The translations under genes were made by a program, and so were the position numbers. The notes under the pieces are model-generated. The model ran no database searches. It saw only the letters and a list, made by a program, of their open reading frames with translations, and had not been told where the DNA came from. A stretch of 64,000 nucleotides of DNA from Brachynemurus nebulosus (taxonomy: Eukaryota > Arthropoda > Insecta > Neuroptera > Myrmeleontidae). The stretch is taken from assembly GCA_035578155.1 (NCBI GenBank), contig JAPWDM010000003.1:25114416-25178415 (forward strand). Direction: 5' to 3'. How positions within the stretch are numbered: position 1 is the stretch's first letter; every line of letters begins with the position of its first letter. Positions 12,221-23,566 of this stretch are shown here, in pieces.

Positions 12221-12644
12221 GTGTTTGTTAGTGATGAGCAAATACAAGACCAAGACCAAGACTTGGCAGTCATGGTCTTGGTCTTGCTAGAGCAGTTTGA
12301 GTCTTGGTCTTGCAAAATGCAGTCTTGGTCTTGGTCTTGGTACTGCTAAAAAATCTTGCACTTTCTTGCATTTTTTTATTAGCGAATTTTTCCCTTCTAA
12401 AATCAGAATTTTCTCTTTTTACGGTATTAATTATACTTTCAAACTATTTAAATAGTTTTGCAAGAGTCTTGCTTCTTTCTTGCTTTTGTCTTGGTCTTGC
12501 TCACTTGAGTCTTGGTATTGGTCTTCCAGCCATACTCATAGTCTTGATCTTGGTCTTGCTCTTGCTCTTGGTATACATAGTCTTGGTCTTGGTCTTGCAA
12601 AAAATGCAAGACCAAGATTAATTTTGCTCATCACTAGTGTTTGT
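12221..12644. mobile_element. hAT MITE filled with CTTGGT minisatellite
   Basis: The element at 12229-12636 begins TAGTGATGAGCAAA and ends with its inverse TTTGCTCATCACTA. Perfect 8-bp duplications GTGTTTGT lie at 12221-12228 and 12637-12644. The interior is dominated by imperfect CTTGGT / TCTTGG repeats, inverted to AAGACC at the outer left and outer right edges, so the whole element can fold back. The long open frames through the repeat are by-products of its composition. Confidence 0.85.
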
Positions 12645-13821
12645 ATATCAGCTACCATTTGTCTCTAAAACAGCTTAGCAAATTTTAATGCGATTTTTTC
12701 TATTTAAAAGCTGTTAATTCCGGAATAATTCCTAACCAGGTTTGATGGAAACTGGTTCAGCCGTTACTATACAGTCCGCGCGTCTATCCAGCAAACTTTC
12801 CCAAAGACCGGTAATATTTTTAACATGTTGAGGAAACACTATACCACATCAACAATTTCGTTATAAAGTATACACCTATAAGGTATACAAACATAGCTCA
12901 CACGTTTACAGAAATCATAACTACACTGGGAGTGTGTTACCCATGCTATTCTACCTGTTCGCGGTAGCAATACGCACATGTTTGACCACTGATTGCGATT
13001 GTTCTAGGCTACGGTTATTCTGGCTATATCATCGGACTGTAAAGTGTTAACCAGGTGATGAACACCAGTCTAATCGCTTTCCAGTCGACATAAGTTTACA
13101 AAGTTTTCTACACTTTTTCAGAATGTACTGGTATAGGGGATCGTAACTACGGAGATCATCTATAGTGTTGGTAACATTGATATTGAGAAAAATTTGTTTC
13201 AAGATTGATCGTCTTTAAATTTTAAACAAGAAAGTGTGGAAGCAAAATATCATTAATCATTATTATTTAGTTAATAAAAAATCATACGAAAAGTTTAGAA
13301 AATAGTACACAGCTTTATAACTTTTTAGAAATATCTGGTAGCAAAATTAAATTTATATAAAACACAAATAGCTATAAAATCTAAAATACAGTACCCTTAA
13401 ACAAATACACTGATTCCACAACATAATATTGGATACATCTAATTATTTACATATTTCTAATTTTACTTCCAAGTTTTCAATGGTACAATTATTCTTATCA
13501 ATGTGTACCTTTTTCAATTGTTATCAAGCAGAAAAAGGTATCAGACCATAATTCTTCTCTTTAATTGAACACGAGTACAAAATAAGAAAAATAAATGGTA
13601 TTTTAACTGAGAGAATTCAACTAAATGAAAAGAATTATTGCAAAAAACAAAAAATAATTGTAGAAAAGTAATGGAATTAATTAAACCAATAGTTTCCGAT
13701 GTAGCACTAAAAATAAACCAGCTTTTCTTTACTATTGCTTACAACTGCATACAAACAGTAAAATCTTTTCTACTTTAATTATGAAGAAATAGGAAAAAAG
13801 ACTACTAGAATAGGTATAATT

Positions 13822-13826
<5 letters not shown>
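12645..13826. other. No gene seen; possible retroelement tail
   Basis: The segment 12655-12790 contains GGAAACTGGTTCAGCCGTTA, wording common in the 3' regions of insect retroelements, but no ORF. The rest is AT-rich and unassigned. Confidence 0.3.

Positions 13827-13896
<70 letters not shown>
13827..13896. repeat. (TA)n microsatellite
   Basis: About 35 uninterrupted TA dinucleotides. Confidence 0.95.
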
Positions 13897-13897
<1 letters not shown>

Positions 13898-14328
13898 TAT
13901 GTTGGTTCCACCTTTTAATAGTTACCATTGCGCTTTAAGGTTTGCTCATATCTACAGACACTGAACGTTACAAACACGTATCATAGCAGACATAAGAAAT
14001 ATTGTAAATAATAAACAAATTTTTACTTTGCAAAATACCACTTTTATTTTTGAAACTGTGACAATATTGTTTCGAACCGTTAGTTCATTTTCAAACAGAA
14101 TAAAATTTATATTCAATACATGCGCTTATATACTAATTTTTATCTACCTATACTTATGAAGGGGAGTGGTATATGGTGTGGAAGTAGAAGGGGCGGGGGT
14201 AGTGGGAGAATCCGAAAAACAAGAAAAACAAGATTACATTACATGTGACAAATGCGAGCAAACACGTGACAAAAGGTTGAAATTGACAAACAAACAATAT
14301 TGCAGAAAATTCAATTTTAAAAGTTTAA
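13897..14328 (-). other. 3' flank of the Penelope-like element
   Basis: On the minus strand this follows the GIY-YIG ORF directly. It contains GAACTAACGGTTCGAAACAA near 14085-14065, a phrase style often found downstream of Penelope ORFs, and an AATAAAAGTGG stretch near 14045. The boundary of the element is not evident. Confidence 0.45.
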
Positions 14329-14886
14329 TTAAATTATAATATTGAAAATAAAGTTGAACTGTAGATATCGGTGTAGTAAAAGGTGATCGGAGTTATGTTT
14401 ATTTATTTCTATTGCTTCTAGGATTGTTAACTTCTGTCCTTTGTTTGCCTCATTTAGCACGGTAATTTCCCGTTCTGGTGTGTGTCCGGTGTCAATTAAA
14501 TGCCTCGCAAAAGCAGCGTCGGATTTCTTATTCCTATAGGATCTGAAATGCTCTGCTCTGCGGGTTTCAAAGTTTCTGCCAGTTTGACCGATGTAAAAAC
14601 TATTGCAGTCTTGGCAGTTTAAGTTGTAGATACCCGATTTTTTAAGTTTATCAATTTTTATTTTATTGTTATATATTAAGTTTCCTAGACTAAAGCCTGA
14701 TTTAAATGCTATATTTATGTTTGATTTTTCTAGATTTTTTTTAATTTTATCCGATATATTACCAAAATATGTTATAGTTTTAAAGTTAGTTTTTAGTTCT
14801 GGTTTAACGGAGGGGTAAATTTCTTTTAAAATTTGTTTAAATTCTTTAAACAAAGAAAAAAAAAGAGCTGTTTCTAAATTGAACAT
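14329..14886 (-). CDS. Penelope-like element C-terminal region with GIY-YIG endonuclease (5' truncated)
   Basis: The reading frame encodes 185 residues. GIY is at 85-87 and YIG at 98-100, followed by QTGRNFETRR carrying the conserved arginine, and a catalytic-type glutamate lies in LEAIEI (157 or 160). A CxxC at 91-94 together with H129 and H135 gives the CCHH arrangement known in Penelope-like endonuclease domains. Residues 1-80 match the linker that joins reverse transcriptase to endonuclease. The reverse transcriptase itself is absent: the frame opens at 14886, only about 90 bp from the next repeat, so this is a 5'-truncated retrocopy. The endonuclease normally nicks the target for reverse transcription; this copy cannot act alone. 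Confidence 0.85.
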   Translation of the reverse strand: MFNLETALFFSLFKEFKQILKEIYPSVKPELKTNFKTITYFGNISDKIKKNLEKSNINIAFKSGFSLGNLIYNNKIKIDKLKKSGIYNLNCQDCNSFYIGQTGRNFETRRAEHFRSYRNKKSDAAFARHLIDTGHTPEREITVLNEANKGQKLTILEAIEINKHNSDHLLLHRYLQFNFIFNIII

Positions 14887-15485
14887 TTTTATTCAAAATA
14901 TAATCTTTGAAAAATAAGAAAAAAAAATAACATCAATTAACCAGTACAAAGATTTTTATAAATTTTATGTAAAAAAAAACGCTGTGAGCAGCGGGGCCCC
15001 ATCACGGTAGTCGAATTTTCCCCTTCATCTTCGGTATTGAATGTCTACAAGCGAAATGTGATTGAAAGTCTACAACCGAATTGTCATTTTGTTGGTTTCA
15101 AAACTGGTGATGAGTGTTCGGCTGATCGAGGCTTTAAAAAAAGGTTTTAAGTATTTAAGGGCTGTATCTCAGTAAATTTCAATTTTGTGCCGAAAACAGG
15201 TAGCAGAAAAAAAGCCAACACAATTCGTACGAGGACATTCCTGCCCATGTTTATCCGCTAATTGCCTTTAGGTTTTAGTTTTAAATATTAAAAAAGGACC
15301 TTAAATAGTAAACTGGAAGGCCTTTATAAAGATATTTTTTCTTTCCAAAAAAATCCAAAATTTCTATTTTATAAATACTAAAAATCCAAAATTCCTAATT
15401 TATAAATAAACAGTGACTTTAATAACATTTTTAAATTACTTAATATGTATGTATTTCATTTGTCATAAAAGTAAGTTCACTTTTT

Positions 15486-15607
15486 AGTCGAATTTTCTCC
15501 GAAAAATTAGACTTATACAGTCTATACGATAAGAGCTGCGAGAGGCGAGAGTAGGGGCGCTATCCGTTTTCGGACCCGTAGAACACGAATATGTAGAAAA
15601 AAAAATG

Positions 15608-15702
<95 letters not shown>

Positions 15703-17205
15703 TATTTTCCCGCCACCTTTTAATTTGTGTAGGGCCCCCCTATGGAAGTTAAGAGATGAAATTTGGTAAATGGGGCTCATTTTCGAGGCACCTCATACTA
15801 TCAAAGTGGGGTCAAATTTTGGGCAAATTTTTTTTCTGACCCGACCTTTAAGGGGGTGGTGGGGGGCGGAAAAGCAATAAAACTTTTCCAAACCGGTTTT
15901 AAATAATGTTTCGGTCAATTATCTACAACATATCCAAAATTCAGCTTCCTAGGATGATTTGGTGGGAGTAGAGGGGGGAAAAACGATTTTCGCTGGATCT
16001 AACAGGCCCCCAGCCCCCCAGAATTAACGTACAGGGTTGAAATTTGGTGTGTTGATAAAGTTCGTACCTAGGTTGTGCTTTTTGGAAGTTTTAATATTTT
16101 ACCCCCACCCCCCTCATTTTTAAGCTACAATTTCATGCATTTTCGACGTTTTCGAAGTTTGTACCACTCGCACAGGTCACCCGAATAAACCTAGAGGGCT
16201 GAAATTTTGTATTCGGATTGAGTTAGTATCAAGGGGGTGCCTTTTGGGGGTCTCGACTTTTAACCCCTACCCCCACCATTTTTATACACAAAAGAACATG
16301 ATTTTTCTTGTTTTTTAACAGTTTCGTTCGGGTCAAAATCTCCCCAAATAAACCTAGAGGGCTGAAATTTGGTGTACAGGTTAAGCTAATAGCCAGACAC
16401 TGTTTTTTGGAGGTTTCAACTTTTAACCCTTACCCCCACGATTTTTACGCCAATATTTCCTTAATTTTTTGCTTGTTTTCTGACACGTCTAGAGACTCCA
16501 TAAGGAAACCTAGAGGGCTGAAATTTTGTACGTGTATTCAGTTAGTATCCAGCTAGTACCTTGTAGGGAGTCCGCATCACTTTTCCCCCCACTTCTCCCA
16601 TTTTTACATCGGAATTGAATGTTATTGTTAAATGTGTTTTAAAAGCATTATGTTTATTCTAAATACAAGTAGGCGAATAGTAATTTTAAAAAATTTAAAA
16701 AAAATTGAACTTGCTTTTATGACAAATGAAATACATACATATTAAGTAATTTAAAAATGTTATTAAAGTCACTGTTTATTTATAAATTAGGAATTTTGGA
16801 TTTTTAGTATTTATAAAATAGAAATTTTGGATTTTTTTGGAAAGAAAAAATATCTTTATAAAGGCCTTCCAGTTTACTATTTAAGGTCCTTTTTTAATTT
16901 TTAAAACTAAAACATAAAGGCAATTAGCGGATAAACATGGGCAGGAATGTCATCGTACGAATTGTGTTGGTTTTTTTTCTGCTACCTGTTTTCGGCACAA
17001 AATTGAAATTTACTGAGATACAGCCCTTAAATACTTAAAACCTTTTTTTAAAGCCTCGATCAGCCGAACACTCATCACCAGTTTTGAAACCAACAAAATG
17101 ACAATTCGGTTGTAGACTTTCAATCACATTTCGCTTGTAGACATTCAATACCGAAGATGAAGGGGAAAATTCGACTACCGTGATGGGGCTCCGCTGCTCA
17201 CGGCG
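15486..17205 (-). mobile_element. HINE-like element, copy B (first of a head-to-tail dimer)
   Basis: Full-length minus-orientation copy, 1,720 bp, starting AGTCGAATTTTCTCC and ending CTCACGGCG. It holds a (TA)n tract at 15612-15698 and the family's internal ~160-bp degenerate repeats around AAATTTCAGCCCTCTAGG (minus-strand reading). It is joined to copy C by a 6-T tract at 17206-17211. There is no coding capacity; open frames through the TA tract are spurious. Confidence 0.75.
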
Positions 17206-17211
17206 TTTTTT

Positions 17212-17333
17212 AGTCGAATTTTCTCCGAAAAATTAGACTTATACAGTCTATACGATAAGAGCTGCGAGAGGCGAGAGTAGGGGCGCTATCCGTTTTCGGA
17301 CCCGTAGAACACGAATATGTAGAAAAAAAAATG

Positions 17334-17402
<69 letters not shown>

Positions 17403-18900
17403 CCCGCTACCTTTTAATTTGTGTAGGGCCCCCCTATGGAAGTTAAGAGATGAAATTTGGTAAATGGGGCTCATTTTCGAGGCACCTCATACTATCAAAG
17501 TGGGGTCAAATTTTGGGCAAATTTTTTTTCTGACCCGACCTTTAAGGGGGTGGTGGGGGGCGGAAAAGCAATAAAACTTTTCCAAACCGGTTTTAAATAA
17601 TGTTTCGGTCAATTATCTACAACATATCCAAAATTCAGCTTCCTAGGATGATTTGGTGGGAGTAGAGGGGGGAAAAAACGATTTTCGCTGGATCTAACAG
17701 GCCCCCAGCCCCCCAGAATTAACGTACAGGGTTGAAATTTGGTGTGTTGATAAAGTTCGTACCTAGGTTGTGCTTTTTGGAAGTTTTAATATTTTACCCC
17801 CACCCCCCTCATTTTTAAGCTACAATTTCATGCATTTTCGACGTTTTCGAAGTTTGTACCACTCGCACAGGTCACCCGAATAAACCTAGAAGGCTGAAAT
17901 TTTGTATTCGGATTGAGTTAGTATCAAGGGGGTGCCTTTTGGGGGTCTCGACTTTTAACACCTACCCCCACCATTTTTATACCCAAAAGAACATGATTTT
18001 TCTTGTTTTTTAACAGTTTCGTTCGGGTCAAAATCTCCCCAAATAAACCTAGAGGGCTGAAATTTGGTGTACAGGTTAAGCTAATAGCCAGACACTGTTT
18101 TTTGGAGGTTTCAACTTTTAACCCTTACCCCCACGATTTTTACGCCAATATTTCCTTAATTTTTTGCTTGTTTTCTAACACGTCTAGAGACTCCATAAGG
18201 AAACCTAGAGGGCTGAAATTTTGTACGTGTATTCAGTTAGTATCCAGCTAGTACCTTGTAGGGAGTCCGCATCACTTTTCCCCCCACTTCTCCCATTTTT
18301 ACATCGGAATTGAATGTTATTGTTAAATGTGTTTTAAAAGCATTATGTTTATTCTAAATACAAGTAGGCGAATAGTAATTTTAAAAAATTTAAAAAAAAT
18401 TGAACTTGCTTTTATGACAAATGAAATACATACATATTAAGTAATTTAAAAATGTTATTAAAGTCACTGTTTATTTATAAATTAGGAATTTTGGATTTTT
18501 AGTATTTATAAAATAGAAATTTTGGATTTTTTTGGAAAGAAAAAATATCTTTATAAAGGCCTTCCAGTTTACTATTTAAGGTCCTTTTTTAATTTTTAAA
18601 ACTAAAACATAAAGGCAATTAGCGGATAAACATGGGCAGGAATGTCCTCGTACGAATTGTGTTGGCTTTTTTTCTGCTACCTGTTTTCGGCACAAAATTG
18701 AAATTTACTGAGATACAGCCCTTAAATACTTAAAACCTTTTTTTAAAGCCTCGATCAGCCGAACACTCATCACCAGTTTTGAAACCAACAAAATGACAAT
18801 TCGGTTGTAGACTTTCAATCACATTTCGCTTGTAGACATTCAATACCGAAGATGAAGGGGAAAATTCGACTACCGTGATGGGGCCCCGCTGCTCACGGCG
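17212..18900 (-). mobile_element. HINE-like element, copy C (second of a head-to-tail dimer)
   Basis: Full-length minus-orientation copy, 1,689 bp, very similar to copy B; the largest visible difference is a shorter (TA)n tract at 17338-17399. It ends GCTGCTCACGGCG and is followed by a T-run where the host copy resumes. Same terminal hairpins and internal repeats as copy B. Confidence 0.75.
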
Positions 18901-19899
18901 TTTTTTTTTTAAATTTTTTAAAATTACTATTCGCCTACTTGTATTTAGAATAAACATAATGCTTTTAAAACACATTTAACAATAGCATTCAATTCCGATG
19001 TAAAAATGGGAGAAGTGGGGGGAAAAGTGATGTGGACTCCGTACAAGGTACTAGCTGGATACTAACTGAATAAACGTACAAAATTTCAGCCCTCTAGGTT
19101 TCCTTATGGAGTCTCTAGACGTGTTAGAAAACAAGCAAAAAAATTAAGGAAATATTGGCGTAAAAATCGTGGGGGTAAGGGTTAAAAGTTGAAACCTCCA
19201 AAAAACAGTGTCTGGCTATTAGCTTAACCTGTACACCAAATTTCAGCCCTCTAGGTTTATTTGGGGAGATTTTGACCCGAACGAAACTGTTAAAAAACAA
19301 AAAAAATCATGTTCTTTTGGGTATAAAAATGATGGGGGTAGGGGTTAAAAGTCGAGACCCCCAAAAGGCACCCCCTTGATACTAACTCAATCCGAATACA
19401 AAATTTCAGCCCTCTAGGTTTATTCGGGTGACCTGTGCGAGTGGTACAAACTTCGAAAACGTCGAAAATGCATGAAATTGTAGCTTAAAAATGAGGGGGG
19501 TGGGGGTAAAATATTAAAACCTCCAAAAAACATAACCTAGGTACGAACTTTATCAACACACCAAATTTCAACCCTCTACGTTAATTCTGGAGGGCTGGGG
19601 GTCTGTTAGATCCAGCGAAAATCGTTTTTCCCCCCTCTACTCCCACCATATCATCCTAGGAAGCTGCATTTTGGATATGTTGTAGATAATTGACCGAAAC
19701 ATTATTTAAAACCGGTTTGGAAAAGTTTTATTGCTTTTCCGCCCCCCACCACCCCCTTAAAGGTCGGGTCAGAAAAAAAATTTGCCCAAAATTTGACCCC
19801 ACTTTGATAGTATGAGGTGCCTCGAAAATGAGCCCCATTTTCCAAATTTTATCTCTGAACTTCCATAGGGGGGCCCTACACAAATTAAAAGGTGGCGGG

Positions 19900-19970
<71 letters not shown>

Positions 19971-20092
19971 CATTTTTTTTTCTTCATATTCGTGTTCTAC
20001 GGGTCCGAAAACGGATAGCGCCCCTACTCTCGCCTCTCGCAGCTCTTATCGTATAGACTGTATAAGTCTAATTTTTCGGAGAAAATTCGACT

Positions 20093-20832
20093 AAAAATAG
20101 AAATGTCCTCATACGAGAAAATTAGTATAAGTATCACTAATGTTGCTATATTAACATAAGTACAGTTAGGGCCACGTATCTTGACAGATATACATATCTG
20201 AAAGTGCATTATGAGTCAGGGGCAAATACAGTTGAGAAGTATCCGCATTCAATCACACTGAAAGAAACACATAAATTCCAGGCATATTATTATTTTTTCA
20301 TTCCCATTTTTTTTTTATATTTATCACGTTTACTGCTAATATTTTTTTTCTGAGCACTGCCAAGATATGTGGTCTTAGCTATAGCGTAAAAGCCCGGTAC
20401 ACTATTTCTAGATGTGTAATTAAACTGACTTATAAAAATTGATAAATAAATTAAACACCCATTTTTTTTCTTAATAAGCATGAAAGAAAGTTTTATTTAT
20501 GTTTATATGTTTTAGTTTTGTTTATGTATATAATAATGTTTATGTTTATATGTTTATATGTTAAAAAGTTTTTTTTTCTTTATATGTGTTTAAAAAAATA
20601 CGACCCAAAAATTTTTATTTATCAATGTTTTTCTTTTACAAAATGTCGACATCTATATCCAAACAAAGAAATATTAATACTAGGAGTTGGAAACCGATAT
20701 ACAAACAAACGTGTAATATGAGTAATTTGACACATAGAGTGACATCTAGACGTCAATGTAGGAAACATAGAATGGTTTAAGCATCAGACGTAAATAAAGA
20801 ATCAAAATACTGTATTCAACAAAAATTGTTTA

Positions 20833-20836
<4 letters not shown>
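20093..20836. other. No gene seen
   Basis: AT-rich with T homopolymers. No supported feature. Confidence 0.35.
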
Positions 20837-20924
<88 letters not shown>

Positions 20925-21085
20925 CTCTAATTAAGTACGGAAACATTAAATGCGAGGTGAATTTAAATTGAAAAATAATCATTCTAAAATAATAGTTTTT
21001 GTTATCAGAGATTTCTTTCAGAAATAACTTCATTAATATATAAATGTCAAAACTGTTCGGACATAGGAGCTTTTACCCTATTAAT
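20837..21085. repeat. (AT)n tract joined to a partial MITE (GCTTTTAC family)
   Basis: (AT)n covers 20837-20922. The following sequence to about 21085 is a partial copy of the MITE at 36815-37066: shared blocks include ATTAAATGCGAGG, AATTTAAATTGAAAAA, AATGTCAAAACTGTTC and GGAGCTTTTAC. The left terminal repeat appears to be replaced by the microsatellite. Confidence 0.65.
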
Positions 21086-21888
21086 TAATAAAAAAATTGC
21101 GAAAAAATACATTTAACCACCTGGGTAATTCATGTATATATGAAATAAAATTAAGCAATTTTGTTTACAACAAAACAAAAAACGTTACATTTCGTACATT
21201 TAACTCGATTTTTGGTTGCTTTTGGCTTTGCAGCTTTCTCGTCGATGAGGAATGTAATGGTGAGCTATCTGCAATTGAAAATAACTCTTTATTGCATTGA
21301 ACCATCGGTATGTTTTTCATTCAAAGTACGTTGATACCTCATTGCAATAGTCAGTTGTCTTCAAATTCTGTTCTAAATCATCGTAAAATTTTATCGAAAT
21401 TTACCAAAAGGTATAAGAGTTATCAAAATTCCATCCTGTATACATATATAATGATTTGTTTACTCAAAAAATTCCTAATGTTTTTTTTTTTTTTATATCT
21501 GTGTGACCAATACATACACATTTTTCTTTCTCTCATTCGAATCAGCAGTGTATGTTTAATTTCAATTGTGCTCGAATGGACATATTTTTTAAAAAGATAT
21601 GTTATCCTTACTAAATAACAAAAATAAATTCAAAATTATCCTTAATTGTCAAATTCTTCAATGATATAATATTTATTCTACAGAATTGCCAAAAAAGCAC
21701 TTAAATAATTAAATTAATTTACTATTTATATTTTTTCACTTCCTGATTTTTAACATGGCCGTACGTACAACAAGATCAACATAAAAGAATAAACTTGGAT
21801 ATATTAAAAAATTTTGAATTTATACAACTGAACTTTAAAACAAATCAAAAAAATAAAAAATAAAGATTTGATATAATGAAAAAATAAA
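21086..21888. other. No gene seen
   Basis: AT-rich, with a T-run near 21480-21495. Short open frames have no recognisable content. Confidence 0.35.
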
Positions 21889-23386
21889 CGCCGTGAGCAG
21901 CGGGGCCCCATCACGGTAGTCGAATTTTCCCCTTCATCTTCGGTATTGAATGTCTACAAGCGAAATGTGATTGAAAGTCTACAACCGAATTGTCATTTTG
22001 TTGGTTTCAAAACTGGTGATGAGTGTTCGGCTGATCGAGGCTTTAAAAAAAGGTTTTAAGTATTTAAGGGCTGTATCTCAGTAAATTTCAATTTTGTGCC
22101 GAAAACAGGTAGCAGAAAAAAAGCCAACACAATTCGTACGAGGACATTCCTGCCCATGTTTATCCGCTAATTGCCTTTATGTTTTAGTTTTAAAAATTAA
22201 AAAAGGACCTTAAATAGTAAACTGGAAGGCCTTTATAAAGATATTTTTTCTTTCCAAAAAAATCCAAAATTTCTATTTTATAAATACTAAAAATCCAAAA
22301 TTCCTAATTTATAAATAAACAGTGACTTGAATAACATTTTTAAATTACTTAATATGTATGTATTTCATTTGTCATAAAAGTAAGTTCACTTTTTTTTAAA
22401 TTTTTTAAAATTACTATTCGCCTACTTGTATTTAGAATAAACATAATGCTTTTAAAACACATTTAACAATAGCATTCAATTCCGATGTAAAAATGGGAGA
22501 AGTGGGGGGAAAAGTGATGCGGACTCCCTACAAGGTACTAGCTGGATACTAACTGAATACACGTACAAAATTTCAGCCCTCTAGGTTTCCTTATGGAGTC
22601 TCTAGACGTGTTAGAAAACAAGCAAAAAAATTAAGGAAATATTGGCGTCAAAATCGTGAGGGTAAGGGTTAAGAGTTGAAACCTCCAAAAAACAGTGTCT
22701 GGCTATTAGCTTAACCTGTACACCAAATTTCAGCCCTCTAGGTTTATTTGGGGAGATTTTGACCCGAACGAAACTGTTAAAAAACAAGAAAAATCATGTT
22801 CTTTTGGGTATAAAGATGGTGGGGGTAGGGGTTAAAAGTCGAGACCCCCAAAAGGCACCCCCTTGATACTAACTCAATCCGAATACAAAATTTCAGCCCT
22901 CTAGGTTTATTCGGGTGACCTGTGCGAGTGGTACAAACTTCGAAAACGTCGAAAATGCATGAAATTGTAGCTTAAAAATGAGGTGGGTGGAGGTAAAATA
23001 TTAAAACCTCCAAAAAGCACAACCTAGGTACGAACTTTATCAACGCACCAAATTTCAACCCTCTACGTTAATTCTGGGGGGCTGGGGGCCTGTTAGATCC
23101 AGCGAAAATCATTTTTCCCCCCTCTACTCCCACCATATCATCCTAGGAAGCTGAATTTTGGATATGTTGTAGTTAATTGACCGAAACATTATTTAAAACC
23201 GGTTTGGAAAAGTTTTATTGCTTTTCCGCCCCCCACCACCCCCTTAAAGGTCGGGTCAGAAAAAAAATTTGCCCAAAATTTGACCCCACTTTGATAGTAT
23301 GAGGTGCCTCGAAAATGAGCCCCATTTACCAAATTTCATCTCTTAACTTCCATAGGGGGGCCCTACACAAATTAAAAGGTGGCGGG

Positions 23387-23443
<57 letters not shown>

Positions 23444-23566
23444 CATTTTTTTTTTCTACATATTCGTGTTCTACGGGTCCGAAAACGGATAGCGCCCCTA
23501 CTCTCGCCTCTCGCAGCTCTTATCGTATAGACTGTATAAGTCTAATTTTTCGGAGAAAATTCGACT
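21889..23566 (+). mobile_element. HINE-like element, copy E (intact single copy)
   Basis: Uninterrupted 1,678-bp copy and the best reference for the family. The 5' stem CCGTGA...TCACGG is at 21891-21916, a subterminal TAGTCGAATTTTC follows, and the 3' end is a terminal hairpin closing in TTCGACT. Internal degenerate repeats of ~160 bp have AAATTTCAGCCCTC-type anchors at about 22568, 22725, 22888, 23050 and 23331. (TA)n covers 23391-23438. It is flanked by A-rich tracts. No ORF is supported. Confidence 0.75.

Larger units (their letters stand above)
14979..20092 (+). mobile_element. Rolling-circle-like (HINE-like) element, copy A/D, split by a nested dimer
   Basis: One plus-orientation copy is divided into 14979-15485 and 18901-20092 (together about 1.70 kb). 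The left piece stops at GTAAGTTCACTTTTT and the right piece resumes at the T-run followed by AAATTTTTTAAAATTACTAT, exactly the order seen uninterrupted at 22383-22410. The family start is CGCCGTGAGCAGCGGGGCCC (here with one T for C), which can form a CCGTGA...TCACGG stem. The end is a hairpin (AGTCTAATTTTTC...GAAAATTCGACT). A subterminal inverted repeat TAGTCGAATTTTC / GAAAATTCGACTA links the ends. A (TA)n tract lies at 19902-19966. Confidence 0.75.

Noticed and set aside
12304..12668. Leu/Val-rich and Ser/Leu-rich frames resembling membrane segments
   Set aside because: Translation of the CTTGGT minisatellite inside a hAT MITE.
15484..15780. Frames with long IYIYIY runs, here and in every (TA)n copy
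   Set aside because: Direct translation of TA microsatellites, not proteins.
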